The notes under the pieces were generated by a model. That model searched no databases, was not told the DNA's origin, and was given only the letters and a program-made list of their open reading frames with translations. Below are positions 44,765 through 56,319 of a stretch of 64,000 nt of DNA, piece after piece. Each line of letters starts with the position of its first letter. Within the stretch, counting starts at the first letter, position 1. Position numbers and translations under genes: made by a program. Location: assembly GCA_014529385.2 (NCBI GenBank), contig CM043953.1:83121838-83185837 (forward strand). The letters are read 5' to 3'. The DNA comes from Adiantum capillus-veneris. Taxonomy: Eukaryota; Streptophyta; Polypodiopsida; Polypodiales; Pteridaceae.

Positions 44765-46918
44765 TTGTGAACTCGATGTGAACTTGACCACGGTGGACGG
44801 AGCTGAACATGCTGACAAACCAAGAGAAAGAGATGCAGCAGATGATGGGGTTGATGGCTCCTATTTTGCAGTAACAGTATGCAAGTCAAGTGTAGAATAT
44901 GAATCCAAATTTGGGTACCAATTTGAAAATTGAGAACCAAGAATTGCAGCAGTCTGCAAAACGTGAAGTAATTGGATTTCAAGAGCAGGATAACAATGAA
45001 TTTTTCCAAGTATGGGAGCGAGTAATCGAAAATAATAAATCTGAAGCGTCATATCACTGGAAACAAGAGATGATGCTATAGTTATGAGCCAGTAGGATAC
45101 TTGGATTTCTATGAAAAAGAGATGGAGATGCATGGAGTGTCAAAAAAGAACAATATTCTAAAATTCAACATGTTTGTGATCCCTGATTTCATTAAGCAAG
45201 TTCAAGGCCTTCAATAACAGCATTTTCATAGTTGGAGCGAGTTTAAAGCTGCAGTTATCCGAGAACTTTCGGATCCAAGCACATATGAAGATGATGAGGA
45301 TTATCTTAATATGCCTACCGATGCGGAGTTTTCCAAGAAGATTGGGGCTATGCTGGAAACTGCTATTGATGAATGCTTGCTTGAGGATGATAGGGTATTA
45401 TAGGATAAGGATTATAAAGAAGTTGTCCAAGATTCCTATGTAAAGCTTGGAATTGCAAAATCCATGTTAATCATCACTAAAGTTGAAGACTTAGAGGGTG
45501 AAGAAAAGGATGAGGATTTAGAGGGTATGTACAAACTTGAGGGTCCACAGGGTGTAGATGTACATGAGCATCTACAAGACGTGTATATCAGATTTACAGG
45601 GTTTTGATTTACCAAATTTTAAGGGCTTCTAAGTGCAAGAGTATGTGCTTGGAGATATGCAAAGTGATGATTTAGAGGGGTGGCAGACTCCTTCGTCATC
45701 AAGAGTTTGTGACATAGGGCTCACTTTATGGAAAAATGATCATGAAGTTGATGATGCTTATTCAGAGGGGGTGCACACAAAACTGCAATCTCTTGGTGCT
45801 GCATATGATTGGTTGCTTTGTGCTGATGATATGGACAGGCCAATCGATGCAATTTTCAATGTGCATGCTGAGCTTTGTGCTACAAAAGTTCAAAGATATT
45901 TGGATGAGGGGAAGAAACTTGATGAGCAGTCTACAAAAAAATTGGATAGTATGCATACCATGTGTGGAAAGCCTAGTTTGGAGCACCCGAGATATGCAAG
46001 ATAGAGGAGTCTTTTGAAGCGGTGGACCTTGAACTTATGTGCTTATTGGATGAATCTTTGGAAGGCTTCTCAATTATACAGATGCAAAGGGTACCGATAA
46101 ATTTGGTTTCATGCATAAGAACGTTTATCCACATGTGGTTGATGTTGACCTTATGCTGTTGTGCTGGATGATGCTCTATTGGGTTTGGAGCCTATACAAA
46201 CTAGGGAAATGTTTTTTGATGCATCTTGGGAGTCCAATGAAGAGGAATTTTCCAGAGACTTGATATATCCAGATATGCATGATCAAAATTTTGATGCTAG
46301 AGGGGGTGAAGGTGAATTACCAATCCTCCTACAGTAATTAATGATCAATAGTTAGATGAGCCAGTTGCACAAGAGATATGGTAGTGTCTAGTGATACCTG
46401 CTGTTGTATGGGATTAATTATTACCCTATGGTGTAGGGGGGTTGTGAGCTAGCTTTTGATTCAAGAGGAAACAATTATGCGTGGTATGGGACAGTTGATT
46501 GATATGCCGTTTGATCCCGGGTGGGGATGGATATGTGCATGGTTTGGGGAGATTGACTTATTTACCATATGATCCAGGAGGGGCTCATGATGGTTTATGG
46601 GTTAATTCATGCTTATGCTCTATTGCTCGGAATTTTTTGTGTTTTTCCTATGATCCTAGAGGAGGGAATAATTAAATAAGCCTAGAATTTGGAATAATGG
46701 TTTTCACATACCTAAGGCTATGCAGGTTTAGAGAGGGTGGACGTCCTGCTGCTTTGCAGGCACGGGGTGAAAGATATGAATCTGCGTACATATTTGAGGT
46801 TTTGTGAAACTATGGACAATGTTACAACTATTATGTCAGCAAGTGGTAGTGGAGATATATGCTCTATGTGGTTTTCTAGACCAAAAGAGCCCTAGCTAGG
46901 GCCTAAGAGGGTGGCATG
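44765..46918 (+). pseudogene. internal region of array unit 3
   Basis: The best readable unit. 44899-45081 gives LKIENQELQQSAKREVIGFQ. 45180-45400 gives WSEFKAAVIRELSDPS and LNMPTDAEFSKKIGAMLETA with few stops. 45633-46004 gives DRPIDAIFNVHAELCATKVQ. The WxxFKxAVIREL segment weakly recalls gag of other retroelements. No enzyme domain is seen anywhere, so the element would be non-autonomous. Confidence 0.45.
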
Positions 46919-48412
46919 TGAAGGATATCTAAAGTGATGGTTTTTGGCTTGAATATGTAGAGCTTGAAGTGCGAAAAGAGAAGGTCCAAATAGCTCATCA
47001 AATGGAGTTACATAGTGTAAGATATTAAAGTTTAGCATTGCAGTGCATTGCAAATCTGAGACGGATTAGGCAATTGCAGATGGAGCATTACAGGTAAAGT
47101 GAATGCATGGGTGTGAAGTGCTCATCATGTTGTTCTTTTCAGATCAACACTTGGAGTAAAGGATGCCAAGTTATTGCCATACCAGGTTTTTCGCGTGTTC
47201 TCTTTGAGCCAGTTTGATCATCTCAATCGATGTGCCTTCTAATGTTTTTGCAGCCTTGCCAAGATTTTTGTGGGTTCTATGTAGTATATGAAGGTCATAG
47301 GAGTTGACTGCACATAAAATGGAAATCGGAGTGCCAAGTTATGGAAGGATGAAGATGGTGGAAGTTGCCAGCCCAAAGTTGCTGGATTTTGAACGGTTTC
47401 GGCTGCCTGGATTCAGGGGCATAGAAAAGTTGAGGGGCATCGAGGCCATCATGGAAGGTAGCCTGGGAGATCAGATTTCAATAGGATTTTGCGGCTCGAG
47501 GAGAGGAGCTTTGTGCCTCAACTGGCAAGCTCAGGAACAAGGGTGAAAAAATGAACTTTTTTGAGGCTTCTATGGGAATTATGGAGGAAGTTGGGAGGGC
47601 AAGGTGACGAGGTGCCTCCACGTGGCTCTATGGTTTGTCCCACATGGGGTTTGACTTTGTAAGATTCTACAGTATATATGCTAGACGACAAACAGCTCAT
47701 TAGCATTGAGGTGGTTGAGAGGGCTTAATGTTGGTTGGCTATGGCCGTAGCAGTTGACGGCGTGGTATTTGCATCGGTTGCTCTATCTAACGACGTCATT
47801 GATGGCCCTTGTAAACGATGATGACATGGCATTAAGGGAATGCATCGTGCCTATGGCCCAAATGGGGTCTCTTTTGGTTGGGGAGTAAAGGGAAGGATCT
47901 CCAACACTTGACATAGCACCGTGACAACAAGGGGGGGCCTCACACGTTTCGGGTCCTCACGCGCCCAAAAGGGCAACTCTTTTGCGAGTTTAAGGGCAGT
48001 TTTTTTCGGAAAATTGGGGGGAGCCTTCAGAGGAAAGGGCGGAATATCAGAAGAGAGTTTGTTCTGGAGAAGATAGGAAGAGTTCAAAGATGGCTTCTTT
48101 GGGAAAAAAAAAATCAAGGAAGGGTTTTGAGGATCTCTCTCTCGACCTCGGAGAGGGAAGGTACGACATATCACAAATGAGATTTTTCTACCTCTCTATC
48201 AATCTTGGGGAGAGAAGACTCGGACAAGTTGATAGAAGGTAGGCAAATCTTGTCCGAGCACAAGGTGGAAGGAATTTTTCTTTGAAATTTTCATAGGCAA
48301 AAGAGTTCAACAAAGTGAAGTGTACCTAGCCATTTACAGATTTGTTTCATGGGTATTTGGTTATCTGAATATGCGATTGCAAATCAACGGGCATACCGAC
48401 GTCCGTGTATGC
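46919..48412 (+). repeat. putative LTR, array copy 3 (truncated)
   Basis: Begins tgaaggata. It matches copy 2 until 'ggcataccgacgtccgtgtatgcaa' and then breaks into an unrelated reverse transcriptase fragment. Confidence 0.55.
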
Positions 48413-49530
48413 AATGTGGTAATCATGCTTTTGTTGTATACGGATGATGTAGTGCTTCTAGCACACACTTTAGAAGATTCACAAAAGCTTATGGTTGTCC
48501 TTGAGAACTTTTGCTTGCATAGTGGGCTGATTGTGAATGAATGCTTGTGAAAACTAACCATAACGAGTAGCCATGCATTGTCTACAGCAATGAGACACTT
48601 GAAGTTATTGAGAGATTTAAGTACCTTGGCCTTCAGGTTCCATCCAATTACAAGTGGCATGAATGTGCTATGCATCATTTGGAAGCAAGAAAGAGAGCAT
48701 ATTATGCATTTGAGAACATGTGTAATGTGGGAAACATCAAGTTTTGGGCTCTCAAGAAGCACATTTTTGATGCATTGGTGACATCGGTTCTTTTTTATGG
48801 AGTTGAAGTGTGGGGTGGGAGAATCTCAAAGTCTACTTGGAAAGAGTTTGAGAATGTCCAAAAGCATTTTCTTACAAATCTTCTTCAAGTTAATACACGA
48901 ACACCATATATGCTCCTACTTCTTCAGTAGGGATCTCTTCCAATTGAGGTAATCGGCATGGAAAGAGTTGTAGAGTACATGATAAAAATGCATCAAAACC
49001 CCTCACATCGACTTCCTACAATTACATGGGAAGCAAGCAAAAAAGTTCAAAATATGCATAAAAGCAAGATCTTGAGCATGAGATGAATGCAAGACATAAA
49101 GGAGTGGTTTGGGAGATGGGATGCACTACACTTGCTACATGATGCTTTAATTGACTCCCAAGTGAATGAAGCTTTTCTACAACCTCAATGTATTATGTCT
49201 TGGGAGAAATCCAATGGGTCACACTTCATACATTACACCACTCATATTGCCCCCAACTAGAAAACCATGTTCTTCGCTTCATGCATTACACCACTCACAC
49301 CTACATGCTTGAGTCTACCCCTTGTCGGTGATACACACTATCACAGCCATTCGGCTTAGCTCCCATTCCCTTCGATGCGAGACAGGGCACTAGGGAAGTG
49401 GACAAGAGTCAAATCGACTGTGCACACTATGTTCACTACAAGTTCAAGAGTCTGAGTACCACATACTACTAGAGTGCTCAGCATTTGGTCACATCCGAAC
49501 TTGGTTGCATAGTCAGTATGCCAATTGATT
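48413..49530 (+). pseudogene. non-LTR (LINE-type) reverse transcriptase C-terminal half
   Basis: The active-site block MLLLYTDDVVLLAHT (Y-x-DD) is followed by LENFCLHSGLIVNE, a FKYLG region, YGVEVWGGRISKSTWKEFEN and VQKHFLTNLLQVNTRTPYML. The last part reads IRLSSHSLR-like, then CTLCSLQVQESEYHILLECS, a cysteine-rich C-terminal knuckle typical of this RT type. The N-terminal endonuclease and RT fingers are missing, and several stops and shifts are present. The fragment starts exactly at the broken array end. Confidence 0.85.
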
Positions 49531-50157
49531 TTCAAACCCCTATTTAGATAATTAAAATTCAGTGGAAGAAATCTATAATTGCCATGCAAATTTCACCCCG
49601 TATAGATCCTTTGTCTATCAGAATTTTTAAAGAATAATCCCTTCCACCGAGTGCTTGATCGAGATTTGTCCACCCTCTATTGATTTGCCCGCGTCTTCTC
49701 TCCCAAGGTCGATACATAGAGAGAAAAGTTTCCTCTCTCACAATTTGTATCCTTTCCCTTGCTTGCATCATAAATCTACGAAGAGTGACATCCAAGAGAG
49801 AGCCTTCCTCCTTGAGAGGGAAATAAATCCAATTTTTTTTTCTTCTTCCCCTGCTTCCTCAGCCGTTGTCGTGTTGTGACATGTACATAGTGGTAACGAA
49901 TGCTGCAAGATCTATCTTGTAGCTTTTTAGATACATAAGTATATTTTATATAATGTACAACCTACAATAATAAGGTTATATCTCATCCTATTATTTATCT
50001 CAAGGGTAACATATTATTACTTTATCGTGCTAGAAAGTACTATGGGAAAAAGCGTCAATAGCTCCGCCTCTTTAACTTGGGGTGAAAAACATTGGTTTTT
50101 TTTTCTACTATCACATTATCATCTCACACCCTAGGTAGATCCTATATCTAGGGTAGC

Positions 50158-50204
<47 letters not shown>

Positions 50205-51470
50205 TAGGTATTCTTTTTATATTTCTTATATCTCTTTATAATAGATACTAGGAAGAAATCAAATCCCAGTGAGACACTCACTTGCACGATTTTCAAAGAT
50301 GTACTCATTTTAATGCATTATTAAGAGATGCTTACAAAGCTTTGTCGAGGAGCAATGTCATGCTTCCATATTGCACAAGATGCCCATTGGAGTCAAGTGA
50401 AGTCTAACCTAAGGGGAACACAAGAAGACTTTTGCTGCCAAAAAGATACTCTATTTTGGTGAATTTTTTATGCGGGGTTCCAGTTTGAATTGGAAAAAGT
50501 ATAAAAAATGGGAGTTGTAGCTCATGAGTTGAATTTTCTACGCTTATTTTTTTTATTTTTTTGAACCCACAGGTGAGGATATATGACCAAAATGGTGGAG
50601 CCCAGTTTGCCCACATCATACAGGGACAACTCATTTCAAACTTTGCCAGTTCCTGTTCACACTGGATCTTCTCTTTCTTATGTAACCCTTAGGGGTTCCC
50701 TTCACATGTAAAAGGGTACCTCTTCTTCCTTGAAAACCATTCAGGAGATAGTGAGAGGATTCATGCCAAATTAGCCTTTAGTCCTACTCGAAAGAATCCT
50801 TGTAAACATCAACTTTAGTCAATCAAGGTTGAAGTCTTCTATCTCTTGTCATCTTTATCAAATTCAAAAATACTCTCGAAGGAGTTGGTAAGTAAGGTGT
50901 TTTTTGCTTTTTGATTTTGTTGATTTTTGTTTCTCATCTCGAAGCCCAACCTATACCTCCATGTCTTCTACTACTTCTACCTCTACTCCTATCTCCATCT
51001 CTCTTATGTCATAATTGTTTCTCTTGAATGTATTCAAGCAACAACGCTCTATCAACAAACTTCTTGTGAATAAATACTAGTGCACAAGGTACATTTCTCC
51101 CCTCTATAGGTACATCTCTCCCCGAAGTATCCTTACTGGCTACGGGAAAGAATAGGGCTTGGGAGGGAAACTTCTTCTCTTCACTTCTCTCATATCTACA
51201 TTTTGCACATAATAGAGGTATCCTAGATGAATAATCCACATGATGTGAATTTCTATCGCTTCCACTCTGTGCGATCTAACATATGGATTAGCCATAAAAT
51301 ACACTTTCAACAACGTATAGTGTTTCTCTTTGGTCCAGAAAGGCTCAATGAAATACTTCTTTCATCGGATCCCATCATACAACCTCTTATAGACACAATT
51401 AATAGAAAAGTTATAGTCTATAAGAGGAAAGACGGGAGGTTTCAACAACCAAAGCTATTCAAGACATTGT
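49531..51470. other. unassigned spacer, possibly an LTR on the right
   Basis: No gene recognised. The part 50640-50900 (a 'ctatgtaacccttaggggttccc' leader followed by CT-rich DNA) lies ahead of the gag remnant and could be its LTR end, but no partner is visible. Confidence 0.35.
50161..50202. repeat. (AT)21 microsatellite
   Basis: Uninterrupted AT dinucleotides. Confidence 0.98.
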
Positions 51471-51479
51471 CAAAATGAG

Positions 51480-52400
51480 GATCAGTTTGATGGGAAAGAT
51501 GTGACAAAGTACCTTCGCAGATATGTGAAGGAAATGGAACTGCATAGAGTACCAAAAGGCCAAATGATTTAAAGCTTTGATTTGGAGTGACTCCTAATAT
51601 TAGAGAGCATCTAAGAGAAATTAGGGAAGTGCATGGGGCAAGTTAGGAAACATTAAAATTTGCCTTAAAGGAGGAGTATTTCATGGAAGATTTAGAGCAA
51701 GTCACAAAAAAAACGTTTTTTGAATGGATAGCCAAGCCAAAGGAGGGACTCTCTCCAATAGAGTTGCTTAGGGAGTTTGAGTGACACTATTCTCAACTAA
51801 CAAGGTTAGAAAAGGCCACACTGGAATCAGAAAGGACATATCGTTTCCTACAATCAGCAGGAAAAGACCTTCGAGAAACCTTGGAGCTTCTTTTTGAAGA
51901 CAAATATGTTGAGCAAGGGCTAAAGACTAATTGGAATGCTGTTGAAGATGCAATCTCACTACTTCCAAAGAGACAAACAAGAAGAGATAGATGGTAATCA
52001 ATACTTCTACATCCACCTCCTTGGACCAAATATTGATGAGTCTGTGATATATGAGATTGTAAAAGGCATGCATTAACTAAAGTTAAAACTTGCAAATCTT
52101 GAAGAGAAGGGACAACCATCACCACCGACTTCAAGGCAAAGACAACAAACCAAGGAAGTGTTTGTGAACAAATGTATATGGTGTGATAGCACAGATGACG
52201 TAAGAAGAGATTGTGATAGTTTTGATGATGCTTTAAGAAACAATGTTGTGTTCGTCAAGGATGGTAGATCCACTCAAGGGAGACAAGTCTACCTTTAAGA
52301 ACTAACTTTGGGAAGGGAGGAATGCAGCATTTAGTAGAGGATATGGCTTCTAAGCATGATTTATCTATAGTTGAGGTTGCTACTTATGGAGCAAAGATCG
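51480..52400 (+). pseudogene. second Ty3/gypsy-type gag with zinc knuckle
   Basis: Read in shifting frames: FDGKDVTKYLRRYVKEMELH near 51490, KTFFEWIAKPKEGLSPIELL near 51710, RTYRFLQSAGKDLRETLELL near 51835. These are the typical capsid fold of a different gypsy lineage. A knuckle CIWCDSTDDVRRDC with DALRNNVVFVKDGR follows at 52170, then NFGKGGMQHLVEDM. At least four stops or shifts. Unrelated to gypsy elements 1 and 2. Confidence 0.7.
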
Positions 52401-53540
52401 AGTAGTCCAAGGGTTCTATGAATAACGACTATGGTAAGTTGAATAACAATGATGGTAAGTTGTGGCCAAATGTTGTGGAAATTTCTAAGAAAGGAAAGCT
52501 TACAAAGGAGATTCTGCATGAGGTAGGGGATTGCATACGCCTAGAAATAGGATGGAATGATCTAGTGGAGTCATTGCTAGTGCATGCCTACAGTACAAAA
52601 TGCCAACACAATGAAGCTATTGTAGAAGAGAAGTGCAGATGCGAGAAGGCTGATGAAGGACCATCAAAAAGAGATTCTAGAATTGGGGAAAGAAGCAACT
52701 CAATTCCTAATCAAACACCCCCAACACAAGGAGCATTTCCACCTGAAATACTCATGGAGGAGTCTACAATAGGAAAGGAGAGAGAGCCAATAAAAGGTAA
52801 TACCAAGGTAGAAGAGATAGACGCCATGGGATTTAATCACACTAGATATAGGAAGCTTCAGAAAGGGAAGACAAGATGAAGACCAAAAGGGAGTCAATCA
52901 AGAGGAAGTCTAAGCCACGTCTAAAAACTAGCATTTCAAAGTTCACAATTGGTGAGTCTATAGAAACTTGTGATCTTGTGAGTGATGTTTCTATGCACGG
53001 CTCAAAGGTCCCTAAGGGGGAGGGCTACCCAATTACATTAGGAAGACCATGAGATCCAAGAAAGATCTAGACACAGGAATTCTTAAGATGCAAGGTAGAC
53101 AAGGCAAGGGCATTCTATACAACACGAAGACTGGTAAGCAACAATGGATGGACCTAGAGACAAATGCATATGAGCTCTTTAACATTTCTACTACAACATC
53201 CCAGCAAGAATATACAACAAATGAATAATAGTGACAACTCTCTTGAAATCATGGGTCTCATTCTCACTGATCACAACAAGGTGGATCCACCAAATATACA
53301 TTTTCTATAAGTATGCATGAAGTCTTTCACACTACACCAACTAGAGGAAGCAATTGCATACCAAATTGGTATCGTTGTTACTAAGGAATGGGACTATGAA
53401 GTTTGCCCTAAGGAGATTCTTAAGAAAGTGGATGCAGTGGAAACTTATGGGGAGATCTAGGTTTGGAGACCTAGATGTAGAGATTGTGTTTGATCATACT
53501 GTGTTTGATGCATTTACAAAAATATTTAAATAGCCCTTAG
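52401..53540 (+). pseudogene. gypsy polyprotein linker and protease-proximal remnant
   Basis: An open frame 52418-52879 (153 codons, hydrophilic, KKGKLTKEILHEVGDCIRLE) is followed by KFTIGESIETCDLVSDVSMH near 52940 and TGKQQWMDLETNAYEL near 53130. Placed after the zinc knuckle, this is the linker that precedes protease and RT in such elements. No catalytic D-S-G or RT motif could be found. Confidence 0.5.
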
Positions 53541-55215
53541 CACAAGGGGTGTTCATAAGAGTCATCGATAATGAATCCTTACATGAGAAAGATTGGAGTA
53601 CGATCTTGCATGCATTTAGTCAAAATGAAGTGTTTTTCAACCAGTGGATTACAGCCTATCTTTTTCATATGCTATGTGCTTTGGTAGATAGACATTTTTG
53701 TATCCTATGTAGAGCTAATCACACTATGATTTCATTGGAATTAAAATCTAGGAATAGCATGTCCAAATCTTATTGATATTTAATAATACTTATTTGGGTT
53801 GCAAGATCTATCGTACTATGTAAAAGCATACACACGCTTGCACTGTAGATAGATAATCACTTAAAGAATATGGTGGAGAGTGAGAAATTTCAGGTTCTCA
53901 CTTCATATATATATGGTAATTTTCAAGTCTTTCAATCGATTATCATTTAGTATTGTCACTTGTAGCTCTTGTTACATGTGCATTTCATAATGTATCGATT
54001 ATCGTAATGTGTGGAAGCTACAAGCTTGCACTTTAGATAAATCAATGTAGCACAGTGTGATATTATTTGATTCATATGTATTGTTTTTAATAAGTGATTA
54101 TGATTATCAATTATCATAATGTGTAAAAGCCATAAGCTTGCACTTTAGATAAATTGATGTAGTAGGATATGAACACAATATGATCCAAATGTATGGTTTT
54201 AAATCATTATGTTAATTTTTTGTTTAGAATGATGTGGAATGATTGGTTTGAGCTGATGCATAGAGAATGATAGACCTTTATTGATTATTGTAAATTGGTG
54301 ATGTAGATTGATTTTGAACATGGGAGTGGTTGATAGAGCACAAACTAATTGATAATGTAGATTGATTTTGACCATGAGATTAATAGTTGAATGTTTTGTT
54401 AGCATATTATCCTTGTGCAACATGGTGAAAGGAAATGAGTGGAGATATGTGCATGATTTTCATGCCATAAAGAATACATCACGATTGAAATGAAAATCTT
54501 GTGGCCACGAGTTGAGTGGTAATGCGACTAGAATCAAAAGAGCATTTCTTTTGAGTCCTTGTCAATGTTGAAATGTGTATGGCACCACTGAGAGATATTG
54601 ATGCTATATCTCATAAGTATTCTTGCAAAGTAGAACTGATTATTTTGCAACTAAAAATAAAGTTGGCACATCTAAAAAATTTCCTACAAATGTTGAAATG
54701 CCCATTGGCAATGAGGAAATGGAGCATGTGTTTATGCAAGTTGATGAGAAATAGATGACTTCTCTTGATGGGCATGCTTCTACGTCAGCAGCTGCAAGTC
54801 CTAGCACAACTAAATCTTGAAGAGCATTGTACAATGGACGAACAAGGAGGCATATCATTGATTGCAACTTTTCATCTTTTTCATTGAGCCTCACTTGGCT
54901 TTGGCTACCACTATCTCAAACTCAAGTATTCGGTCACACAACAAGTCTTGTGTCTCTCCTTGGCTTTCAAAGGCTTATCCTTGCCTGGCTAATTCAACCA
55001 CTCTCTTTGAATGTTTGGGAGTAGAACTATAGCGTACTTTCATGGAGGCATTAGGCTATTTGCATTATGTGTTGCCACTTTTTTTGCAATGCATCTGCAA
55101 CCAACACCAGCAATCTGTGGGCAGTCCGGCCAATCCACCCGCCTCCTTAGGATGTTGTAGACATAACATTGCTATATGAAGTAGACTACCATTTGTTTAT
55201 TGTTTGGCATATACC
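53541..55215. other. unassigned, with a direct repeat of about 118 bp
   Basis: Blocks containing 'ataagcttgcactttagataaat' start near 53995 and 54112 and share about 100 bp. A third weaker one lies near 53815. Another small repeat 'aattgataatgtagattgattttga' occurs at 54290-54375. No gene recognised. Confidence 0.5.
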
Positions 55216-55436
55216 TCACTTTCTGTATGAACCATTGTTACAACACACTTTCTCTGATAGCTTGAATGGAGATTTATCTTTTGCATTGCTGCTTCTTAAA
55301 AATAATTGTTGTTGCACAAAGTGATCTGGGCAAAGCTTCTTGCACTCCTTGAGGCTTAGTGGCTCTCCCTCCAACCAAGATTCATCCTCTTCAATTGTAG
55401 CAACATTTGTGAGGTCCTTCTCTTTCCCATTTATAT
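55216..55436 (-). pseudogene. coding-like fragment, unknown
   Basis: A minus frame of about 73 codons: NVATIEEDESWLEGEPLSLK, CKKLCPDHFVQQQLFLRSS, then KSPFKLSEKVCCNN. Composition is protein-like, and it lies on the same strand as the kinase exon and phosphatase remnant. No family recognised; it may be another exon of a broken host gene. Confidence 0.3.
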
Positions 55437-55989
55437 ATCTCTCTCTCTCTCTTCTTTGAATATCACATGTGCTTCAGCATGGTTGAGTTCTTCTTTCATA
55501 GTTGCACATCAAAAATGTCATGATTCAAGTGCTCAACAATCAATTCAACATGTCATCATTATGAAATCGCTTATTCAGTTATATCTATCATCATGTTGCA
55601 GGATAGAGATAGAGTCACAGTCAATTAAATAATCTACATTTTCCACCAAAAGCAACAATATAAAATCATATTTATAGTTTCACATTAGTCATCATCTTGT
55701 CGTAGACCAAAATTCATTACAATGTTATAGCCCACTCTATGGGCACCATTTAGACAAAGAGAGAGGTCAAAGGCATTAGGTTAGGATGCGGTATTCATTT
55801 ACTTGCTATGCAAGGTGTGTAACCACATTATTTGCTCAAAAGTTCCCTCTTGTTTTGTTCATGGGGCATTAGCAAGCACTTCAAGAGGCATTTACAAGTA
55901 TGGAACATGAAGAAAACATCCATGGATTTAGTCTAGGGGGGTTAATAGATACACACTTGAGGGGCAGCCCATGGGAAATCGTTCTCACA

Positions 55990-56301
55990 CTATTTTTTGT
56001 TTTCTATGTGCAAAGCAAGGAGAGAAGGGAAGTGGTCTATAGTTTTTGTCTTTTTGCATGATCCCCAATCCACAATGCATGTGTAGACACCCTTATGGCC
56101 AAAATAGAGCATCATGTTGTGAGAGTGGAGATCATTGTGGAGATAGGCATGTGCATGCACATACTTAAGGTTTGGAGAAGACCAGTCGGACACTGTTCCA
56201 AAATCATGAAATGAGCATCAACGCTCCACATGACAAACCATGGCAAGAGGATATATAATTTTGTGATGGGCAATGTCCAACACTGCTGCTTCGTCTTGAA
56301 C
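55990..56301 (-). pseudogene. protein kinase catalytic-loop exon
   Basis: A splice acceptor (ttatatag) at 56302 opens a frame: EAAVLDIAHHKIIYPLAM, then one TGA near 56217, then LKYVHAHAYLHNDLHSHNMM and CIVDWGSCKKTK, stop at 55990. HNDLHSHN fits the kinase HxDLxxxN loop, and DWG stands for the DFG metal-binding motif. The N-lobe and the substrate lobe are absent nearby. It looks like one exon left from a larger kinase gene. Confidence 0.7.
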
Positions 56302-56319
56302 CTATATAAGGTATGATAT

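Larger units (their letters stand above)
37966..48412 (+). repeat. tandem array of a 4-kb LTR-type repeat, about 2.5 units
   Basis: The words 'ggatgagggg-aagaaacttgatgag' recur at 37968, 41766 and 45902, and 'cgtgcccacg-cccaaac' at 39575, 43843 and 47845, so the period is about 3.8-4.3 kb. Within a unit a segment of 1.6-1.9 kb bounded by TG and CA (38981-40597, 42866-44761, 46919 onward) is followed by a primer-site-like motif and by a short degenerate coding region. This reads as LTR-internal-LTR-internal-LTR. The array is cut at the left by a transposon end and at the right by a reverse transcriptase fragment. Confidence 0.75.
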
